Below, piece after piece: positions 26,988 through 37,904 of a stretch of DNA of 64,000 bases. Source of the DNA: Streptomyces sp. NBC_00102 (GTDB lineage: Bacteria > Actinomycetota > Actinomycetes > Streptomycetales > Streptomycetaceae); contig NZ_JAPEMC010000001.1 in NCBI RefSeq assembly GCF_026343115.1, positions 5,869,001 to 5,933,000 of the forward strand, given 5' to 3'. The notes beneath the pieces were generated by a model. It had not been told where the DNA came from, ran no database searches, and saw only the letters and a program-made list of their open reading frames with translations. Made by a program: the position numbers and the translations under genes. The number at the start of each line of letters is the position of its first letter. Within the stretch, counting starts at the first letter, position 1.

Positions 26988-28541
26988 TCAGTACGCGCCG
27001 CGGCCGTCGGTGACCGCGCGCACGGTACGGGCCAGCAGCTCCATGTCGGTGGAGACCGACCAGTTGTCGACGTACCAGAGGTCCAGCGAGACCGACTCCT
27101 TCCAGGAGAGGTCGGACCGGCCGCTGACCTGCCAGAGGCCGGTGAGACCCGGTTTCACGGCGAGCCGTCTTCGCTCGCGGTCGTCGTACTCGGCGGCTTC
27201 CTCGGGGAGCGGAGGACGCGGACCTACCAGGGACATGTCACCTCGCAACACGTTGTACAGCTGCGGGAGTTCATCGATCGATGTCCGCCGCAGCGTCCTG
27301 CCGATCCCGGTCACCCGGGGGTCGCGGCGCATCTTGAACAGCGGCCCGTCCCCTTCGTTGGCCGTGCTCAGCTCCGCCTTACGGGACTCGGCGTCGACCA
27401 CCATCGTCCGGAACTTCCACATGGTGAACGGCCGGTCGTGCCGACCGTGCCGGATCTGCCGATGGAAGACGGGGCCTCGCGAGGAGAGCCGTACACCCAG
27501 GGCCACCGCCAGCAGCAGGGGCGCCAGCAGCACCAGCCCGAACAGTGCGCCCGACCGGTCCAGCACCGCCTTCACCGCCGACTGCGGCCCCCGCCGCAGC
27601 GGCGGGGTGACGTGCAGCAGGGTCATCCCCGCGACCGTGGCGGGCCGCACCCGGGCGGTGGTGATCCCGGTCAGCGCGGAGAGCACGCAGAGCGCGACGC
27701 CGCCGTCGTGCAGCCCCCAGCCGAGCCGGCGCAGCCGGTCGCCGCAGAGCAACGGCCCGGGCGCGACGAGGACCAGGTCCGCGTCGTACGCGTACGCCCC
27801 CGCGAGCACGGTGGGCACGTCGTCGTCGGTGCCGTCGGCCCCGAGCCGTCCGGTCAGCGGCAACTGGTGCTGCGGCTCCGCGGACCCCACCGGGACCGCC
27901 GCGACGACGGCGTAACCCTCCTTCTGCGCACGGGAACCGAGGGCGCCGGCCACGGTGTCCACGCCGGACGCGTCACCGACGACGAGTACCCGCAGAGCCG
28001 GACGGCGGTGCGTGGCACGGGCCCGCCGCCGGACGGCCGAAGTCACCGCCACCGCCACCGCCCCGCCGGGCACGGCGGCCACCAGAGCGGCCGTCGGATC
28101 GACGGCGTCACCGGCGATGGCCCAGGCGACGGCGAGCAGGCCGACGAAAACCAGCCAGTCCCCGAGGACGCCCGCCGCCCCGGCGGTGCTCCGCGGCGGT
28201 CCGGCCGCCCGGCGCCCGCGCACGGCCCGTACCCCGCCCCACACCAGGGCCGCGGCGACCGCGGTGGGCAGGGCCACCGGCTGCTCCCGCGCGGCCAGGA
28301 CGGCCCAGGCGGGAACGGCCATGCCCACGGTCTCGGTCAGGACCGCGAGAGAAGCCCCCCGGGAGACCGGCCGCCGGCCGGGCAGTACGCGATCGGCCGG
28401 GTCGCGCTGTGCTGTCGGGGCCCTCCAGAGCTGTTCGAGAGCCGTCGCGCGGTTCCGGGGCGCCGTGGAGCTTGGGCGTGGTGGACGCCGCAGTCCCACG
28501 GGCCCGGATATGTCAGAGTCGGGTGTTTCGACATGCCCCAT
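26988..28541 (-). CDS. polyprenyl-phosphate sugar-1-phosphate transferase (WcaJ/WbaP type)
   Basis: 517-residue membrane enzyme that starts repeat-unit assembly by moving a sugar-1-phosphate to undecaprenyl phosphate. The N-terminal half has several membrane helices (about 65-175) and a Rossmann-like CoA-binding-type region (LRVLVVGDASGVDTVAGALG). A further helix lies at about 315-335. The catalytic domain shows FTMWKFRTMVVDAE, TSIDELPQLYNVLRGDMSLV, GPRPPLPEEA and PGLTGLWQVSGRSDL. The ATG at 28541 was chosen within a very long frame that is otherwise an antisense shadow of the xylanase genes. It is the only initiating transferase seen here. Confidence 0.92.
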   Translation of the reverse strand: MGHVETPDSDISGPVGLRRPPRPSSTAPRNRATALEQLWRAPTAQRDPADRVLPGRRPVSRGASLAVLTETVGMAVPAWAVLAAREQPVALPTAVAAALVWGGVRAVRGRRAAGPPRSTAGAAGVLGDWLVFVGLLAVAWAIAGDAVDPTAALVAAVPGGAVAVAVTSAVRRRARATHRRPALRVLVVGDASGVDTVAGALGSRAQKEGYAVVAAVPVGSAEPQHQLPLTGRLGADGTDDDVPTVLAGAYAYDADLVLVAPGPLLCGDRLRRLGWGLHDGGVALCVLSALTGITTARVRPATVAGMTLLHVTPPLRRGPQSAVKAVLDRSGALFGLVLLAPLLLAVALGVRLSSRGPVFHRQIRHGRHDRPFTMWKFRTMVVDAESRKAELSTANEGDGPLFKMRRDPRVTGIGRTLRRTSIDELPQLYNVLRGDMSLVGPRPPLPEEAAEYDDRERRRLAVKPGLTGLWQVSGRSDLSWKESVSLDLWYVDNWSVSTDMELLARTVRAVTDGRGAY

Positions 28542-28900
28542 GAACCCCCCAGTCACAGTTGCATCCCCAAAACGCGGCGCATCCGTCGATCCCCGGGACC
28601 GACGGATGCGCCATCGCCCTGTGCACGATATCCACACACGTGCCATTTCGCTGGGGTTCACGTGAAGTTCAGACACATCGGAGCCTTCCGCCGCGATCCC
28701 CACCCATTCGCCATCTCCCGTGCCGTGTAGGTCTGTTGGGTCTGATGTGCAGGGAGGGGCGAACCGGATGGCGGACCGACCGGGCGCAACGCGGACGAAC
28801 CGAACTCCGGTATTCCGCACGGCATCTGTGGATACGGAATGATCAAGTCTCCGTAAAATTAGGAGAGTTAGACACATCACAAAGAGGTTTGATCCGGCGA

Positions 28901-28975
28901 TCCTTGGCGGCCGGTGTTCGTGAGGTCCTTGGCGGCCGGTGTTCGTGAGGTCCATGGCGGCCAAGTTCCATGAGG
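28901..28975. repeat. 25-bp tandem repeat
   Basis: Two perfect 25-bp copies beginning TCCTTGGCGGCCGGTGTTCG (28901-28925 and 28926-28950), followed by a degenerate third copy (28951-28975, TCCATGGCGGCCAAGTTCCA...) and a decaying fourth start. It is intergenic and outside any supported gene. Confidence 0.85.
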
Positions 28976-29193
28976 TTCGTGGCGGGTGGTGGTGGCGAGG
29001 GGGTGGCCCGCTCCGCGGGACCGTCCGTCGGCCCGGCGCGGCCCCTCGTGCGGTCGTACGGCGTGTGCGCCGCCGGTCTGGGGGTTCCGTGCGTGGAGGG
29101 CTCGGGTGCGCGTGCCGTCGGGAGTGTCCGGCAGGTGTCCGGATTCCGGGGTGCGGAGTCGTCGAATCCCGCACGTTCGACGGGGAGATCTCG

Positions 29194-29210
29194 AACGAAA
29201 ATGTTTCGTT
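29194..29210. promoter_or_regulatory. BxlR-type operator before the xylanase gene
   Basis: Perfect inverted repeat AACGAAA-ATG-TTTCGTT. Its core CGAAAATGTTTCG is identical to the site before bxlE at 39219-39231. The CGAA...TTCG form agrees with my recollection of BxlR/xylanase operators described in Streptomyces. It lies about 260 bp upstream of the xylanase ATG. Confidence 0.8.
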
Positions 29211-29468
29211 TGTGACGCGCCATTGTTTCGGCAGCGATACATGCCCCAGGATCTGTCTCAGCGCCGACGAACGGCTCAGGGCTTCACCCGTAGGGGAGTT
29301 ATCCACCTGAAGCGTCCGGTAAGTCCAGGCCACCGCTCCCTCTCCCGAACGGGCGAAGGGGTGGAGCGGCACCTGTCTTTTGCCGAGAGAGTTTCGGGAG
29401 GGCGGGGCCGGACCGGGGCCCTGGTCGGCGCGACGCACCCCAGTCCCACCCTTATGAGGAGTTGCACC

Positions 29469-30560
29469 ATGCTGTCCAGACGACTCGCCCTCGCCGTCGC
29501 CACGGGTGCCGTGGCCGCGTTGACCCTCGGCACCGCCGCCCAGGCGGCCCCCGCACGTCACGCCGGGCACGAGGCGACGCTGCGCACCCTCGCCGAGCGT
29601 CCGGACCTGCTCATCGGCACGGCCGTCGACACGAGCGCGCTGGCCGCCGACGCTCCCTACCGTGCCGACGTGGCCTCCGAGTTCAGTTCCGTGACCGCGG
29701 AGAACGTCATGAAGTGGGAGGTCGTGGAGCCCGCCCGCGGCACCTACGACTGGTCGCAGGCGGACACGTTGGTCAAGTTCGCGAAGAGGAACGGCCAGGA
29801 GGTGCGCGGCCACACGCTGGTCTGGCACAACCAGCTGCCGGCCTGGCTCACTTCGGGCGTCGCGGACGGTTCGATCGACGCGAACGAGCTCCGGGGCATC
29901 CTGCGCAAGCACATCACCGACGAGGTCCGCCACTTCAAGGGCGAGATCTACCAGTGGGACGTCGTCAACGAGGTCTTCAACGAGGACGGCACCTACCGGG
30001 ACTCGCTGTGGCTGCAGAAGCTCGGCCCGTCCTACATCGCCGACGCCTTCAAGTGGGCCCACGCGGCCGACCCCAAGGCGAAGCTCTTCATGAACGACTA
30101 CAACGTCGAGGGCGTGAACGCCAAGTCCACCGCTTACTACGACCTGGCCAAGAAGCTCCGCGCGCAGGGCGTACCGGTCCAGGGTCTCGGGATCCAGGGG
30201 CACTTGGACATCCAGTACGGCTTCCCGGGTGACGTCGGCGACAACCTGGCCCGCTTCGACGCGCTCGGCCTGCAGACCGCGTTCACCGAGATCGACGTGC
30301 GGATGACGCTCCCCGCGGACGACACCAAGCGGGCGCGCCAGGCCCAGGACTACCGCAGACTGCTCGACGCCTGCGTCTTGGTGAAGGGCTGCAAGTCCTT
30401 CACGGTCTGGGGCTTCAGTGACAAGTACTCCTGGGTGCCGGGCACGTTCTCCGGCCAGGGCGCGGCGAACATCATGGACGAGAACTACGTCCGCAAGCCC
30501 GCGTACACGGCGCTCGCCGACGGCCTCCGCGCCGCCCCGCGCCGCACCGGCCGGCACTGA
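29469..30560 (+). CDS. secreted endo-1,4-beta-xylanase, GH10
   Basis: 363-residue secreted glycoside hydrolase cutting the xylan backbone. A Sec-type signal peptide (about residues 1-26, ending AQAA) is followed by a single GH10 (beta/alpha)8 domain. Landmarks are [32 protein letters not shown], the acid/base in WDVVNEVFNED (Glu168), MNDYNVEG, GLGIQGHLDIQYG and the nucleophile in TEIDVRM (Glu274). No binding module is attached. The ATG at 29469 has GAGGAG nine bases ahead. The upstream operator suggests induction by xylo-oligosaccharides through BxlR. Confidence 0.95.
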   Translation: MLSRRLALAVATGAVAALTLGTAAQAAPARHAGHEATLRTLAERPDLLIGTAVDTSALAADAPYRADVASEFSSVTAENVMKWEVVEPARGTYDWSQADTLVKFAKRNGQEVRGHTLVWHNQLPAWLTSGVADGSIDANELRGILRKHITDEVRHFKGEIYQWDVVNEVFNEDGTYRDSLWLQKLGPSYIADAFKWAHAADPKAKLFMNDYNVEGVNAKSTAYYDLAKKLRAQGVPVQGLGIQGHLDIQYGFPGDVGDNLARFDALGLQTAFTEIDVRMTLPADDTKRARQAQDYRRLLDACVLVKGCKSFTVWGFSDKYSWVPGTFSGQGAANIMDENYVRKPAYTALADGLRAAPRRTGRH

Positions 30561-32153
<1,593 letters not shown>

Positions 32154-32192
32154 TCACCGCCGTTCGCACGGCCCCGTAACGGCCGTGAGGCC

Positions 32193-32250
32193 CGCACGCG
32201 GATGCCCGGCCGCCCTTTCCAGAGGGGGCGACCGGGCATCTTCGCGTGTG
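32193..32250 (+). terminator. terminator after the xylanase genes
   Basis: Strong hairpin: GATGCCCGG (32201-32209) pairs with CCGGGCATC (32232-32240), with CGCCC/GGGCG inside and CGCACGCG/CGCGTGTGCG flanking. It sits about 40 bp after the xylanase stop. Confidence 0.85.
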
Positions 32251-32485
32251 CGGTCCCGGTCGTCGGGCGGTGGCGCACGAAGTGGCCGACGGCGAGGCCC
32301 GGCTCACGCCGGTCGCGGCGTCCCTCTGCTGATCGTTCCGGAGCGGCGACTGGGCCCTCTGGGCGGGAAGGGGCGAATCTCCGCAACCGAAGGGGGCTGC
32401 CGCGTGAACCCGGCACCCGGTTCACCTGCTGGGCACCTCGTCCACGGGATCGGCTGTCGGCGGCGCCGCGTCCGGCGTCCCGCGC
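32251..32485. other. intergenic stretch without visible gene
   Basis: Convergent space between the xylanase terminator and the end of the phosphotransferase gene (the whole gap is 32154-32485). I see no gene, repeat or site I can support beyond the hairpin. Confidence 0.6.
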
Positions 32486-33478
32486 CTACGCGGCGAGCCA
32501 CGTCGCCCAGGTGCGCATGGCCCCGCGCATCACGGCCATCGCCTCCACCGACTCCCTGAGTGTCCGGGCGAAACCGGCCCGGTACTCCGGACTCCCGCCT
32601 CGGTGGCCACAGGCCATCCACAGCTGCCAGGCCGCCGTTCCGACGCGTCCGGCGAACATACCGGTGAACGCGGATTCGTCGACCGCCCCGACCGCCCCTC
32701 CCGCGGCGACGTATCCGGAGAGACACGCTTCGACGATGCGGCGCTCGGGCACTTCCGGCCCACGGCCGAAGCCGGCAAGACCGAAAGCGGTGAAGACGAG
32801 CTCCCACCACGGCTCCTGCGCCCCAGCGGAGTCGAAGTCCAACAGCACCGGACCACCGGAGCCGGTCAGGACGTTCTGGTGCCGGATGTCGCGGTGCATG
32901 ACCAACTTCGACCGCCACAGCTCCTGCTGATCCTCGATCATGGCCTGGGCTTGTGCCACCGACAGCCTGAGGACGCGGATCTGCCCGGCGCTGAGGATCT
33001 CAAGACGTTCGGCCTGAGCGAACCATTGCTCCCACTCTCCGCGGGAGTACGACCCGTAGTCGCCGTCGACGGCCGGATCGGCCGGAATCGCGCACCGGGC
33101 GAGGTCGGCGACGAGCCCGCCGGCCCACGCCGCCAACGCTTCGGACGTCGGTGCGGTCGGATGCGAGCCCTCGATGAAACGCACCGCGCGGGCGTAGACA
33201 CCGTCCCCGACCGGTCGCCACAGCCCCGCTTCGGCCAGAGTCGTCGACTGCGGCTCGGGCATCGCGACACCGGTCTCCCACGCGGCGACTTCGAGTGCCC
33301 CTGCCTGAGCGGCCATGGACAGCCAGAAGTCACCCCAAGGCCGGTTGAGCTTCACCACCCACGAGCCGGAGTCGGTAGCGGCCTTCCACACCGGGCCCTG
33401 CTCGTCGTCCTTGAGGAGCAGCGGTGCTTCCAGCAACTGTCCCAACCCGAGCCGCTCGGCCGCGCGTGCGAGGTTCAC
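32486..33478 (-). CDS. APH-like phosphotransferase family protein
   Basis: 330-residue protein with the aminoglycoside phosphotransferase/choline-kinase fold. The N-lobe has VWKAATDSGSWVVKLNRPWG, with the ATP lysine in VVKLNRP. The catalytic loop is MHRDIRHQNVL (HxDxxxxN form) and the metal site LLDFDSAG. The small-molecule or protein substrate cannot be inferred; many members act on antibiotics or metabolites, others are uncharacterised. It starts with GTG at 33478 preceded by GGAGGG. It lies between the two halves of the xylan cluster with no evident link to it. Confidence 0.75.
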   Translation of the reverse strand: MNLARAAERLGLGQLLEAPLLLKDDEQGPVWKAATDSGSWVVKLNRPWGDFWLSMAAQAGALEVAAWETGVAMPEPQSTTLAEAGLWRPVGDGVYARAVRFIEGSHPTAPTSEALAAWAGGLVADLARCAIPADPAVDGDYGSYSRGEWEQWFAQAERLEILSAGQIRVLRLSVAQAQAMIEDQQELWRSKLVMHRDIRHQNVLTGSGGPVLLDFDSAGAQEPWWELVFTAFGLAGFGRGPEVPERRIVEACLSGYVAAGGAVGAVDESAFTGMFAGRVGTAAWQLWMACGHRGGSPEYRAGFARTLRESVEAMAVMRGAMRTWATWLAA

Positions 33479-33647
33479 AACGGTCAGTCAATCCCTCCGT
33501 CACCTGGGGGGCCACCGATTTTGCCGGTCGTCAGAATGACCTGAGGCGTGGACCTTGCGCCCAGATCTTGTTCCGGATGGCCCGTGGGAGCGGGTGGCTC
33601 CGCTCCTGCCGCCGACGCCCGCTCGGCGCACCCCGGACATGACGGAA

Positions 33648-33675
33648 GCCCGGCCCCCTCGGACGGGGGCCGGGC
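33648..33675 (-). terminator. terminator of the bxlEFGA operon
   Basis: Perfect 11-bp stem GCCCGGCCCCC / GGGGGCCGGGC with a 6-base loop, 32 bp beyond the bxlA stop on the minus strand. Confidence 0.85.
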
Positions 33676-33706
33676 TCCTGCGCTCGTCGGAGGAGCGGCG
33701 AGGGTG

Positions 33707-36106
33707 TCAGAGTCCCTTGACCGTCTCCACCTCGAACTCGGCGTGCAGCCGGCGGGTGTGGTCCACCTTCCGCGCGGGGCCGGTGAGCGTCACCTCGGCG
33801 GTGAGGCGCGGGTCCGTGCTGGAGGCGCTGAGGCGCAGCTCCAGCGCGCCCGGCTCCACCACGCGCACGCCGTCGCGGCCGGTGAAGGAGGCGAGGTCGG
33901 CGGGGACGGCGACGCGCACCCTGGCGGCCTCGCCGGCCGCCAGCTCGACCCGTACGTAACCGGCCAGGCGCTGCACCGGCTGGACGACCGAGGCGACCGG
34001 GTCGTGCAGGTAGAGCTGGACGACCTCGACGCCGTCGCGGTCACCGGTGTTCCGTACCGTGCACTCCAGTTCGGCCGAACCGTCGGTGCCGATCTCCGCC
34101 GAGGCGACGGCGAGACCCGACCACTCGAAGGTCGTGTACGCGAGCCCGTGGCCGAAACCGAACGCGGGCGTCGGGTCGATGTTGGAGACCTCGTTCGCGT
34201 GCCCCAGGCGGGCCGCGAGGTAGGTGGACGGCTGCGCGTCCGGCTTCATCGGGACGCTGACGGGGAGCCGCCCGGACGGGGCGACCCGTCCGCTCAGCAC
34301 CGAGGCGAGCGCGTGGGTGCCCTCCTCGCCCGGGAAGAAGGTCTGCACGACGGCCGCGGCCTCGTCGACCGCGCGCCCGAGCGCGTACGGACGGCCCGCC
34401 AGCAGGGTGACGACGACCGGGGTGCCGGTGTCCAGGAGCGCGTCCAGCAGCTGCTGCTGGACACCGGGCAGGGTGAGGGAACCGGCGTCGCAGCCCTCGC
34501 CGCTGGTGCCCCGGCCGAAGAGACCGGCCCGGTCGCCCAGCGCGGTGATGACGATGTCGGCGTCGCGTGCGACGGCCAGGGCCTCGCTGAAGCCGTCCGT
34601 ACCACCGTCGTCGATGCCACAGCCGGCCGCGGTGACGATCTCGCTGCCGGGGAACTCCGCCACCAACGCCTCGCGCAGCGTGGGCAGGTCGACTCCGAGC
34701 GGCATCTCCGGGTGCTGGCTGCCGACGTGCACGGGGAAGGAGTAGCAGCCGAGCACGGCGGTGGCCAGGTCGGCGTTGGGGCCGATCAGCGCGATGCGGG
34801 CGGGGGCGTTCTCGCCGCCCAGCGGCAGGATGCCGTCGTTGCGGAGCAGCACGATGGCGCGCTCGGCGATCCGGCGGGCCAGGGCGCGGTTGGCGTCGCT
34901 GTCCAGGACCACCGTGCCGCGGAGCGTCTCCGGGGCGAGTTCGGCCCCGGCGAGCGCGTCGGGGACCGGGTTCCAGTCGGCGTCCAGCAGACCGAGCTGC
35001 GCCTTCTGCACGAGGACGCGGCGGGCGGCGCGGTCGATGTCGGCCTCGGCGATGAGCCCCTCGGCGACGGCGGCGCGGAGCGGCTCACCGAACGTGTTGA
35101 CGGTCGGCAGCTCCACGTCGACGCCGGCGAGGAGCGCGGCGACCGCCGCTTCCCCGAAGGTCCCGACCACACCGTGCAGGGACTTGAGGAACGCGATGCC
35201 GAAGTAGTCGGCGACCACGGTGCCGTCGAAGCCCCACGTGTCCCGGAGCAGTCCGGTGAGCAGTTCCCGGTCCGCGGCGGACGGGACGCCGTCCGTGTCG
35301 GTGTAGGCGTGCATCACCGAGCGCACACCGCTCTCGCGCACGGCCATCTCGAACGGCGGCAGGATGACGTCGGCGCGTTCGCGCGAGCCCATGCCGACCG
35401 GTGCCAGGTTGCGGCCCGCGCGGGAGGCCGAGTAACCGGCGAAGTGCTTGAGGGTGGCGACGATGCCGGCCTGCTCCAGGCCCTTGATGTAGGCCGTGGC
35501 GATCGTGCCGATGAGGTACGGGTCCTCGCCGATGGTCTCCTCCACGCGGCCCCAGCGGGCGTCGCGCACCACGTCGAGCACCGGGGCGAGCCCCTGGTGG
35601 ACGCCGACCGAGCGCATGTCGCGGCCGATCGCCGCCGCCATGTCGCCGATGAGCGCCGGGTCGAAGGTCGCGCCCCAGGACAGCGGCACGGGGTACGCGG
35701 TCGCGCCGTAGGCGGCGAATCCCGCGAGGCACTCCTCGTGGGCCACGGCGGGGATGCCGAAGCGGTTGGCGGCGGTGATCGCGCTCTGCGTGCGCAGCAG
35801 CGAGAGCGCACCGAGGGCGGGGTCGACCGGGACCGTACCGAACGGCCGGGTGAGCTGGCCCAGCCCCTCGGGCAGCAGGTCGGCCAGCGGCGGAGGCTCC
35901 TCCATGTCGTGCTGGTGCGGGGCGACTTCGGCCCCTTCGTCGGAGGCGCCCACCCAGATTCCGAAGAGCTGGGCGATCTTCTCCTCCAGCGTCATCTCCC
36001 GGAGCAGGGCGTCTGCGCGATCGGCCGGGGTGCGGGACGGGTCCCGCCACAGCGGGAGCGTCACTTCTTCGGCCGGTTCGGTCTGTACGGACACGTGGTC
36101 GGTCAC
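33707..36106 (-). CDS. bxlA: GH3 beta-xylosidase/beta-glucosidase, BxlA-like
   Basis: 799-residue cytoplasmic glycoside hydrolase of family 3; no signal peptide. The N-terminal barrel has MTLEEKIAQLFGIWVG, HEECLAG, RDARWGRVEETIGEDPYL, VATLKHFAGYSASRAGRN and the nucleophile in GFDGTVVADYF (Asp300). The second domain has AERAIVLLRNDGILPL and the C-terminal FnIII-like domain VQPVQRLAGYVRVEL. The GTG at 36106 overlaps the permease stop (GTGA) and has GGAGG close by; a second GTG 12 bases downstream is possible. As last gene of the importer operon it would hydrolyse internalised xylobiose, as BxlA does in Streptomyces. Confidence 0.9.
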   Translation of the reverse strand: MTDHVSVQTEPAEEVTLPLWRDPSRTPADRADALLREMTLEEKIAQLFGIWVGASDEGAEVAPHQHDMEEPPPLADLLPEGLGQLTRPFGTVPVDPALGALSLLRTQSAITAANRFGIPAVAHEECLAGFAAYGATAYPVPLSWGATFDPALIGDMAAAIGRDMRSVGVHQGLAPVLDVVRDARWGRVEETIGEDPYLIGTIATAYIKGLEQAGIVATLKHFAGYSASRAGRNLAPVGMGSRERADVILPPFEMAVRESGVRSVMHAYTDTDGVPSAADRELLTGLLRDTWGFDGTVVADYFGIAFLKSLHGVVGTFGEAAVAALLAGVDVELPTVNTFGEPLRAAVAEGLIAEADIDRAARRVLVQKAQLGLLDADWNPVPDALAGAELAPETLRGTVVLDSDANRALARRIAERAIVLLRNDGILPLGGENAPARIALIGPNADLATAVLGCYSFPVHVGSQHPEMPLGVDLPTLREALVAEFPGSEIVTAAGCGIDDGGTDGFSEALAVARDADIVITALGDRAGLFGRGTSGEGCDAGSLTLPGVQQQLLDALLDTGTPVVVTLLAGRPYALGRAVDEAAAVVQTFFPGEEGTHALASVLSGRVAPSGRLPVSVPMKPDAQPSTYLAARLGHANEVSNIDPTPAFGFGHGLAYTTFEWSGLAVASAEIGTDGSAELECTVRNTGDRDGVEVVQLYLHDPVASVVQPVQRLAGYVRVELAAGEAARVRVAVPADLASFTGRDGVRVVEPGALELRLSASSTDPRLTAEVTLTGPARKVDHTRRLHAEFEVETVKGL

Positions 36107-36924
36107 TTTCCTCCGACTCCCATCAGCCCCTGTACCAGGGCTCGGCGGGCGAACAGATATACGAGCAGGATGGGGAGCATGGACAGCACGACAGCCGCGA
36201 GCATCCCCGGCATGTCGACCCCGTGTTCGGTCTGGAAGTCGTAGAGGCCCATGGTGATGACCTTGGACGAGGCCGACTGCGTCAGGACGAGCGGGAAGAG
36301 GAAGCCGTTCCACGCCTGGAGGGCGGAGAAGACGACGATGGTGGAGATCCCGCTCTTGGAGAGCGGCAGTACCAGCTGGAAGAAGACCCGCCGGTGGGTG
36401 GCGCCGTCCATCGTCATGGCCTCGTACAGCTCCGGGGTGATGTCGCGCATCACACCGGTGAGGATCAGGGCGCACACCGGCATCGCGAACGCCGCTGTCG
36501 GCAGGATGATGCCGACGAGGTTGTCGTAGAGCCCGGCTTCGCTCATCGCGAAGAACATGGGCACGATCACGGCCTGCGAGGGGATGGCGAGCCCCAGCAG
36601 GAAGAGCCGGAACACCATGCCGGTCACGCGGCTGCGGCTGCGGACGATCGCGTACGAGAGCGGCGCCACGAGCAGGACCACGATGGCCACCACGGAAAGG
36701 GTGACGATCACGGTGTTCAGGAAGTACTGCCCGAACCCGCTGTTGAAGTCGTTGACGTAGTTGTCGAGCGTGAAGTGCTTGGGCAACGCGAACGGGCCGT
36801 TGGATCCGTAGTCGGCGCGGCTCTGGAAGGTCGCGACGAGCATCACGTAGAGCGGCAGCCCCACGACGAGGAGCCAGACGGTGGAGCCGAAGCCGGCGAG
36901 GATGTTGGGACGGCGCCTGCTCAC
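36103..36924 (-). CDS. bxlG: ABC sugar transporter permease, BxlG-like
   Basis: 273-residue inner-membrane permease of the MalG type with six helices. The cytoplasmic coupling motif appears as YEAMTMDGATHRRVFFQLVLPLSKSGI (EAA loop). The start is GTG at 36924, overlapping the bxlF stop (GTGA), with GGAGGG just ahead; longer upstream frames are shadows. Together with BxlF and BxlE it forms a CUT1 oligosaccharide importer. No ATPase gene is present, as usual for Streptomyces CUT1 systems that share MsiK. Confidence 0.9.
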   Translation of the reverse strand: MSRRRPNILAGFGSTVWLLVVGLPLYVMLVATFQSRADYGSNGPFALPKHFTLDNYVNDFNSGFGQYFLNTVIVTLSVVAIVVLLVAPLSYAIVRSRSRVTGMVFRLFLLGLAIPSQAVIVPMFFAMSEAGLYDNLVGIILPTAAFAMPVCALILTGVMRDITPELYEAMTMDGATHRRVFFQLVLPLSKSGISTIVVFSALQAWNGFLFPLVLTQSASSKVITMGLYDFQTEHGVDMPGMLAAVVLSMLPILLVYLFARRALVQGLMGVGGK

Positions 36925-37871
36925 ATGCCCTCCATGGTGCTGTTCATCTTGTCGTAGCCCGTGAGGCGCACCATCACCAGCGAGATGACCGTGGCGACCA
37001 GGACCAGCATCACGCCGATGGCCGAGGCCGTTCCGTAGTCGAAGGTCTTGAACGCCTTCTGGTACATGTAGTAGGCGCTGATCGTGGTGTCCGTACCCGG
37101 GCCGCCCTGGGTGAGGATGAGGACGGTGTCGAACGTCGTCAGACCGCCGACCACCATCAGGATCATCGAGGTCACGACGCTGTTGCGCAGCTGCGGCAGC
37201 GTGATGTGGAAGAACTGCCGGTACCGGCCCGCCCCGTCGATCTCCGCGGCCTGGTAGAGCACCCGGGGTACCGAACGGGCCGCGCCCTGGTAGATCAGCG
37301 TGTGCAGCGGGGTGAACTGCCAGGTGCTGACGAAGATCAGGACCCCGATCGCGGTGCTCTGGTTGCCGAACAGGTTCCCGTCGCCGAACAGCCACTTGGC
37401 GTGCGCCGGGACACCGAAGTTGGGGTCGAGCACCGCGCGCCACAGCACGGAGACGGCAGCGGCGGAGAGCAGCAGCGGGATGAAGTAGATCGCGGACAGC
37501 ACGGCCCGGTTGCGCTGGTGACCGGCGGCCCACACCCCCAGCAGGATGGAGAGCGGGGTCTGTACGGCGACGCCCAGGAAGGTGAGCAGCAGGCTGAGCC
37601 AGAGGCTCTTGATCATGATCGGGTCGTCGAACAACTTCTTCCAGTTGTCCAGACCCGTGAACTCCGGGTCGGAGAGCCCGTCCCAGGTCGCGAAGGAGAG
37701 GACGACGACCAGGATGAGCGGGACGATGGCGAAGAGGCCGAAGAAGACGGCAGCCGGAGCCGCCCAGGCAAAGCCGGGGCGGCTGGCGCCTTCATGGGAG
37801 CGGCCGGGTCGACGGCCGCTCCGCTGGACCCCTTTGCTGGCCGCGGGGACCGCGGTGGCAGTTGTGGTCAT
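36921..37871 (-). CDS. bxlF: ABC sugar transporter permease, BxlF-like
   Basis: 316-residue MalF-type permease with six membrane helices after a basic N-terminal tail. The EAA-type loop is YQAAEIDGAGRYRQFFHITLPQLRNS, preceded by TWQFTPLHTLIYQGA. It lies 33 bp after bxlE and is coupled to bxlG. Expected to form the heterodimeric channel with BxlG for xylobiose or related oligosaccharides. Confidence 0.9.
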   Translation of the reverse strand: MTTTATAVPAASKGVQRSGRRPGRSHEGASRPGFAWAAPAAVFFGLFAIVPLILVVVLSFATWDGLSDPEFTGLDNWKKLFDDPIMIKSLWLSLLLTFLGVAVQTPLSILLGVWAAGHQRNRAVLSAIYFIPLLLSAAAVSVLWRAVLDPNFGVPAHAKWLFGDGNLFGNQSTAIGVLIFVSTWQFTPLHTLIYQGAARSVPRVLYQAAEIDGAGRYRQFFHITLPQLRNSVVTSMILMVVGGLTTFDTVLILTQGGPGTDTTISAYYMYQKAFKTFDYGTASAIGVMLVLVATVISLVMVRLTGYDKMNSTMEGM

Positions 37872-37904
37872 GAGAGGTGTTCCAAATCGGATGGTGGGGC
37901 GCGG

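Larger units (their letters stand above)
28542..29468. other. 927-bp divergent intergenic region
   Basis: No convincing gene lies between the sugar transferase (minus) and the first xylanase (plus). It holds a 25-bp tandem repeat (28901-28975), a BxlR-type operator (29194-29210) and the xylanase ribosome-binding site GAGGAG at 29455-29460. The sequence before 28900 is less GC-rich than its surroundings (for example around 28800-28890), which fits promoter DNA, but no clear -35/-10 pair stands out. Confidence 0.6.

Noticed and set aside
29380..29400. Possible second BxlR-type site (CCGAGAGAGTTTCGG) close to the xylanase start.
   Set aside because: Only one arm matches TTTCGG well; the other is CCGA with the wrong spacing.
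33707..36475. Extension of the GH3 frame upstream to 36475 (922 codons).
   Set aside because: The extra N-terminal part lies inside bxlG. The GTG at 36106 with a GTGA overlap and nearby GGAGG fits better.
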